Shown here one piece after another: positions 32,407 through 35,644 of a DNA stretch of 35,644 nt. Source of the stretch: Methanoregula sp. UBA471 (lineage in GTDB: Archaea; Halobacteriota; Methanomicrobia; Methanomicrobiales; Methanospirillaceae). The notes under the pieces were generated by a model. The model saw nothing but the letters and a program-made list of their open reading frames with translations. It was not told the origin of the DNA and searched no databases. Where the stretch lies: contig DADT01000075.1 in NCBI GenBank assembly GCA_002495065.1, positions 1-35,644 on the forward strand, written 5' to 3'. Position numbers and translations under genes: made by a program. How positions within the stretch are numbered: the first letter of the stretch is position 1; every line of letters begins with the position of its first letter.

Positions 32407-32901
32407 ATGGTAAAAATAAGCCAGAAAATTGTACCTCACCTGTGGCTGGAAAAAGATGCCGACAAAGCAGCTGAGTTTTATGTTTCGGTATTTAAGAATT
32501 CCAGGATTCTTAAAACGTCCTATTATCCAGAGGCCGCAGAAGAGGTTTCCGGCCAGAAAAAAGGGTCGGTCATGACCGTCGGGTTTGTACTGGAAGGCCA
32601 GGAATTTATGGTTCTCAATGGCGGTCCGGCGTTCAAACTCAACGAGGCAGTGTCCTTTATGGTTTTCTGTGAAAACCAGAAGGAAATAGATTATTTCTGG
32701 GACAAACTCTCTTTTGTTCCGGAATCTGAACAGTGCGGCTGGCTGAAAGATAAATTTGGCCTGAGCTGGCAGATTGTTCCGACAATTCTTGATACGATGA
32801 TCACCGACAAAGATCCTCAAAAAGTGGAAAGGGTAACGGCAGCATTCCTCAAGATGAAGAAATTTGACATCAGCGCTTTACAAAAAGCTTACGAAGGATA
32901 G
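32407..32901 (+). CDS. VOC family (PhnB-like) protein
   Basis: A 164-residue vicinal-oxygen-chelate fold protein of the PhnB/3-dmu-9_3-mt type. Signatures: IVPHLWLEKDADKAAEFYVS VFKNS at the N terminus (written here in two parts), SVMTVGFVLEGQEFMVLNGG, FKLNEAVSFMVFCENQKEID, WDKLS, CGWLKDKFGLSWQIVP and a final MKKFDI. Despite the family name these are not methyltransferases; the activity is unknown. The ribosome site GGAGGTGA (32393-32400) lies in the end of the preceding gene, and the start at 32407 is 6 nt later; an earlier ATG at 32402 is out of frame. Co-transcribed with the SRPBCC gene. Confidence 0.88.
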   Translation: MVKISQKIVPHLWLEKDADKAAEFYVSVFKNSRILKTSYYPEAAEEVSGQKKGSVMTVGFVLEGQEFMVLNGGPAFKLNEAVSFMVFCENQKEIDYFWDKLSFVPESEQCGWLKDKFGLSWQIVPTILDTMITDKDPQKVERVTAAFLKMKKFDISALQKAYEG

Positions 32902-32970
32902 CCTGTTGCATACATCATAAGGCAGGATGCTTCCTGAATAGCATAATCATAAAAATTCACAGAAACTTTT

Positions 32971-33095
32971 TGAGATTCCCCCCCACCTCTAAGGCCTCTC
33001 CAAGGCACGATGGGGCGGGAAGGTTTTCAGCATTTTTACTTATTTTTACTGATCCACCGCTGAGACATGCCTTCAGGGGCGGCGGCATTCATCGC
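32971..33095 (+). repeat. Two-hairpin dispersed repeat, copy I
   Basis: Diverged full copy. Left arm: TGAGATTC, outer stem CCCCACC/GATGGGG, in which the fifth pair is A-T instead of G-C (compensatory), inner stem GCCTC against AAGGC with one mismatch. Right arm from 33051: CCACCGC ... CCTTCAGG ... GCGGCGG, then CATTCATCGC. It lies between the convergent VOC and topoisomerase genes. Confidence 0.8.
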
Positions 33096-33240
33096 TTCAT
33101 TGATAACGAAACCGATCTCTTCGATCATGCTATGGATTCGGGTTTCCTGGTTCGCATTTCCATGACAGGCAAAGAGAAATCCCCGTCTGGATACGTTGGT
33201 GTAAGAATTGAGACCGGATTCCAGGATTCTGGGGCTATTT

Positions 33241-33298
33241 CCCCGGAACCCGGGGCCGCGAAACCGGCATGAGAATGGGTATCACTGCCCTGAAAAAA
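33241..33298 (-). terminator. Terminator of the topoisomerase gene
   Basis: The minus strand reads T6 (33293-33298) 6 nt after the topA stop. A CCCCG-GAACC-CGGGG hairpin (33241-33255) lies further on and may serve both convergent transcripts. Confidence 0.5.
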
Positions 33299-33304
33299 TA
33301 ACAT

Positions 33305-35644
33305 TCAGAGCTGGATAATCGCAGTATCCCGCTTTTTCTGGATCGCTGCCTGGTATTCCCTGATTTTGTGTGCAGGAATACCGGATTGTGCAGCCACGGT
33401 ATCTGCATCCGCTTCGAGAAGAGCAGAGGCATTGATGATCCCTGCGGACGCCAGTCTTCCCATCACCGCTGCATCGATTCCTTTGATCTTCAGGAGTTCC
33501 TTCTTCCCCCGCTCAACCTGGATTTTTGAGACTTTTTTCGGTACAGGCTTTTTCAGGTAGGTACAGACAAGGTCAACATGCTTCTGGACGGTGCCGGAGG
33601 ACATGCCGGTACGTTTACTCAGGACATCCACCGTATGGGAACAAAACGCTTCCGGGCTCGTAATGCCTGCGGCCACGTATTTTTTCAGGCTGACAGCAGG
33701 GATCCCGATCTCCTTAAGCACCTGCCCGTAGTAGGTGATCCTGGCCTGGGCAAGGATCTCCTCAGCTTCTGCTTCACCGATACCGGCCGCTATCAGCATT
33801 GCCACATCAGCATGGGCAAGGCCGGAGAGTTCGGTAATCCCTGCGGTCTTGAGGGAGGTCAGGATCTTTGCATAGCTGCGGCCTTTCCTTGGGATCAGGT
33901 GGTCGCGCATGAATTTGCGGCATTCGGAGCGGCGGCGGAGTTTTGCGAGGACCGAACCGGCATCGGCAATGAGCGTCTGCGCAGTCTCCGGCCGGATATC
34001 AAGGCGTTTTGCCAGGATCTCAGCGGTGCTGTGCGCCAGCTCAGCAACGGTGTAGATATGGCATGCCTGTAACTTCTGTACAATGTGCTCGTTCAGGGAT
34101 GGGATCTCGGCAAGGGACTCCAGGTTGGAACTGATGTGGTGACAGAGCGGGCAGCCGATATCCCAGGGACGGGCACCTTTCCGGACGAGCCGGACATAGT
34201 TGAGGTGATGCTTGTCGCAGACCTCGTCGGTCCGGACCGCAAAACCCCACTGGGCCATGGGAAGACCAATATTAAAGGTGCACTCCGGGTACCGGGAACA
34301 GCCGATAAACTGGGTGTTGCCCCGCAGGTGTTTTATCGCAAGCATTCCTCCGCAGGCAGGGCATTTCCCGAGGTTCATCTCCTCGGCGGTCCTGCCCCGG
34401 ATATCATCGCCTATCACCGCCTCGTTTGCCTCGAGCTGGTCAAAGGCACGGTGGAGCATCTGGCGGGATTCCCGGATCACGTCCTCCCGCGTCCGCCTGC
34501 TCTCCTTGATCTGCTGCATGTGGGCCTCGATGGTCTGGGTCATGTCCGGGCGGGTGATCATATCCGCGTGCTGTTCGAGGGATTCGGTGACCACCCGTCC
34601 CACCAGCGTCGGGCGAAGGGGGGTGCCTTCCACGTATTTACGGGATACCAGCTTTGCGATCACTTCGTGGCGGGTGCTCTTTGTGCCAAGGCCCAGCTCT
34701 TCCATGCGCTGGATCAGCTTGCTCTGGGTGTAGCGTGCGGGAGGCTGGGTCTCTTTTTCATCAAGGGTTACCTTTTTTACCGGGAGGCGTTCGCCTACCG
34801 TAAACGGCGGCAGGATCGTCTCCTGCGCCTCGCTGTATGGGTAGACCGCGTGCCAGCCCGGTTCGATGAGCTGTCCCCCGGTTGCCGTGTACTCTTCCCC
34901 GCCGGCATCGAACAGGACCTTTAAGGTCTTCCACCGTGCATCCGGGGACAGGGTTGCGAGGAAGCGCCGCAGGACAAGCTCGTATATCCTGAAGGCGTCA
35001 TCCCCGAGAGCCTCCCGTGTCGCAGGGCCGGTCGGGTGGATGGGCGGGTGGTCGGTCGAGGATTTCTTGCCCCGGGTCGGGATGGCCCGCCGGTTTGCCA
35101 TCACCCATTCCACATCTTTTTTAAAGGGAGAGGCGCGGATGATCTTTAAAATTCCCTCGATATCCAGGGAGGACGGGTAGACGGTGTTGTCCGTTCTCGG
35201 GTAGGATATGAAACCATTCATGTAGAGATCTTCAGCCACCCGCATCGCGTTTGCCGCGGAGAAACCGAGACGGGCTGCGGCGACGATGTAGGTGGTCGTA
35301 TCAAAAGGAGAGGGTGCCCGGTCCTGTTTTTCGCCGAATTTGACATCGGTGACCGCAAGCGGGGCTTTCGTGCGGTCACGGGCGAGTTCTGCCTCGCCTT
35401 TTTCATGGAAACGCCCGTGCGTGTGCCGTGCCTCGATCCGCTCGCCGTTCTTCTCGGTGTCGAGCGATAGCTGCCAGTATTTTTCCGGTATGAAGGCCTC
35501 GATTTCCTTTTCCCGGTCCACGATCATGCCGAGTGTCGGGCTCTGGACCCTCCCGACCGATAGGATGTTCTGCCCCCCCCTGCGGGCTGCAAGCGAGATG
35601 AACCGCGTGAGGGATGCACCCCACATCAGGTCGATGGACTGCCG
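33305..35644 (-). CDS. topA: DNA topoisomerase I (type IA), 5' end outside the window
   Basis: 779 residues are visible; the frame stays open to the window edge, so the ATG at 35626 is internal (upstream codons read RQSIDL). The enzyme relaxes negative supercoils through a 5'-phosphotyrosine link. The active Tyr lies in MNGFISYPRTDNTVYPS (codon 35201-35203). Other signs are ILSVGRVQSPTLGMIVDREK, ARYTQSKLIQRMEELGLGTK and SRKYVEGTPLRPT. After the core come two zinc-ribbon segments (CPACGGMLAIKHLRG...CSRYPEC; CDKHHLNYVRLV...CPLCHH). The last roughly 270 residues are a series of helix-hairpin-helix-like repeats (LNEHIVQKLQACHIYTVAEL; LLKIKGIDAAVMGRLASAGI), which bind DNA. The extended HhH tail is unlike the bacterial enzyme. 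Confidence 0.93.
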   Translation of the reverse strand, partial: RQSIDLMWGASLTRFISLAARRGGQNILSVGRVQSPTLGMIVDREKEIEAFIPEKYWQLSLDTEKNGERIEARHTHGRFHEKGEAELARDRTKAPLAVTDVKFGEKQDRAPSPFDTTTYIVAAARLGFSAANAMRVAEDLYMNGFISYPRTDNTVYPSSLDIEGILKIIRASPFKKDVEWVMANRRAIPTRGKKSSTDHPPIHPTGPATREALGDDAFRIYELVLRRFLATLSPDARWKTLKVLFDAGGEEYTATGGQLIEPGWHAVYPYSEAQETILPPFTVGERLPVKKVTLDEKETQPPARYTQSKLIQRMEELGLGTKSTRHEVIAKLVSRKYVEGTPLRPTLVGRVVTESLEQHADMITRPDMTQTIEAHMQQIKESRRTREDVIRESRQMLHRAFDQLEANEAVIGDDIRGRTAEEMNLGKCPACGGMLAIKHLRGNTQFIGCSRYPECTFNIGLPMAQWGFAVRTDEVCDKHHLNYVRLVRKGARPWDIGCPLCHHISSNLESLAEIPSLNEHIVQKLQACHIYTVAELAHSTAEILAKRLDIRPETAQTLIADAGSVLAKLRRRSECRKFMRDHLIPRKGRSYAKILTSLKTAGITELSGLAHADVAMLIAAGIGEAEAEEILAQARITYYGQVLKEIGIPAVSLKKYVAAGITSPEAFCSHTVDVLSKRTGMSSGTVQKHVDLVCTYLKKPVPKKVSKIQVERGKKELLKIKGIDAAVMGRLASAGIINASALLEADADTVAAQSGIPAHKIREYQAAIQKKRDTAIIQL

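Noticed and set aside
962..33095. CRISPR array as explanation for the repeats
   Set aside because: Copies are kilobases apart, vary in length, have two hairpins each and no regular spacers; no cas genes are present.
962..33095. Repeat copies as simple transcription terminators
   Set aside because: Some lie upstream or between divergent genes, all have one direction regardless of the genes, and no T-run follows the hairpins.

Overview
The window is chromosomal DNA of a methanogenic archaeon, most likely a Methanomicrobiales member close to Methanoregula. This rests on a proteasome-activating nucleotidase tail with an HbYX-type C terminus, an archaeal ThrRS with its own N-terminal editing domain, geranylgeranylglyceryl phosphate (ether lipid) synthase, archaeal-type DNA topoisomerase I, archaeal Shine-Dalgarno variants (GGAGGTGA, GGTGA) and A/T-rich TATA-like boxes, together with very long 34-residue TPR proteins. 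The genus is inferred; no search was run.

Layout. 1-0.9 kb: end of the proteasome ATPase gene and a conserved-looking small protein. 0.9-7 kb: TPR fragment, GNAT acetyltransferase, two FMN flavoproteins, two small proteins and a 670-residue TPR protein. 7-16 kb: secreted Gln-rich glycosylation-sequon protein, thrS, small ORF plus lipoprotein, DJ-1/PfpI protein, membrane hydrolase and a CopB-type copper ATPase. 16-22.4 kb: a gene-poor stretch, DUF1801 protein, alpha/beta hydrolase, second TPR protein (598 aa), secreted metzincin and dCTP deaminase. 22.5-29 kb: an apparent accessory surface-glycan island holding an acyl carrier protein (unusual in archaea), a divergent NAD-synthetase-like ATP pyrophosphatase, polysaccharide deacetylase, zinc-ribbon methyltransferase, family 2 glycosyltransferase and a DUF1616-like membrane protein. 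29.5-35.6 kb: housekeeping genes (TrmJ-like tRNA methyltransferase, GGGP synthase, topoisomerase I) around an SRPBCC/VOC gene pair.

The most striking feature not explained by genes is a dispersed intergenic repeat. Nine copies or half copies occur, each full copy being about 95-125 bp with two GC-rich hairpins joined by an A/T-richer linker. All nine lie between genes and all point the same way, whatever the direction of the flanking genes. The left hairpin shows paired compensatory base changes at three different base pairs, so the fold itself appears to be maintained. Two further items deserve attention: the ACP/NadE-like head-to-head pair in the glycan island, and a homologous upstream region shared by the two giant TPR genes.
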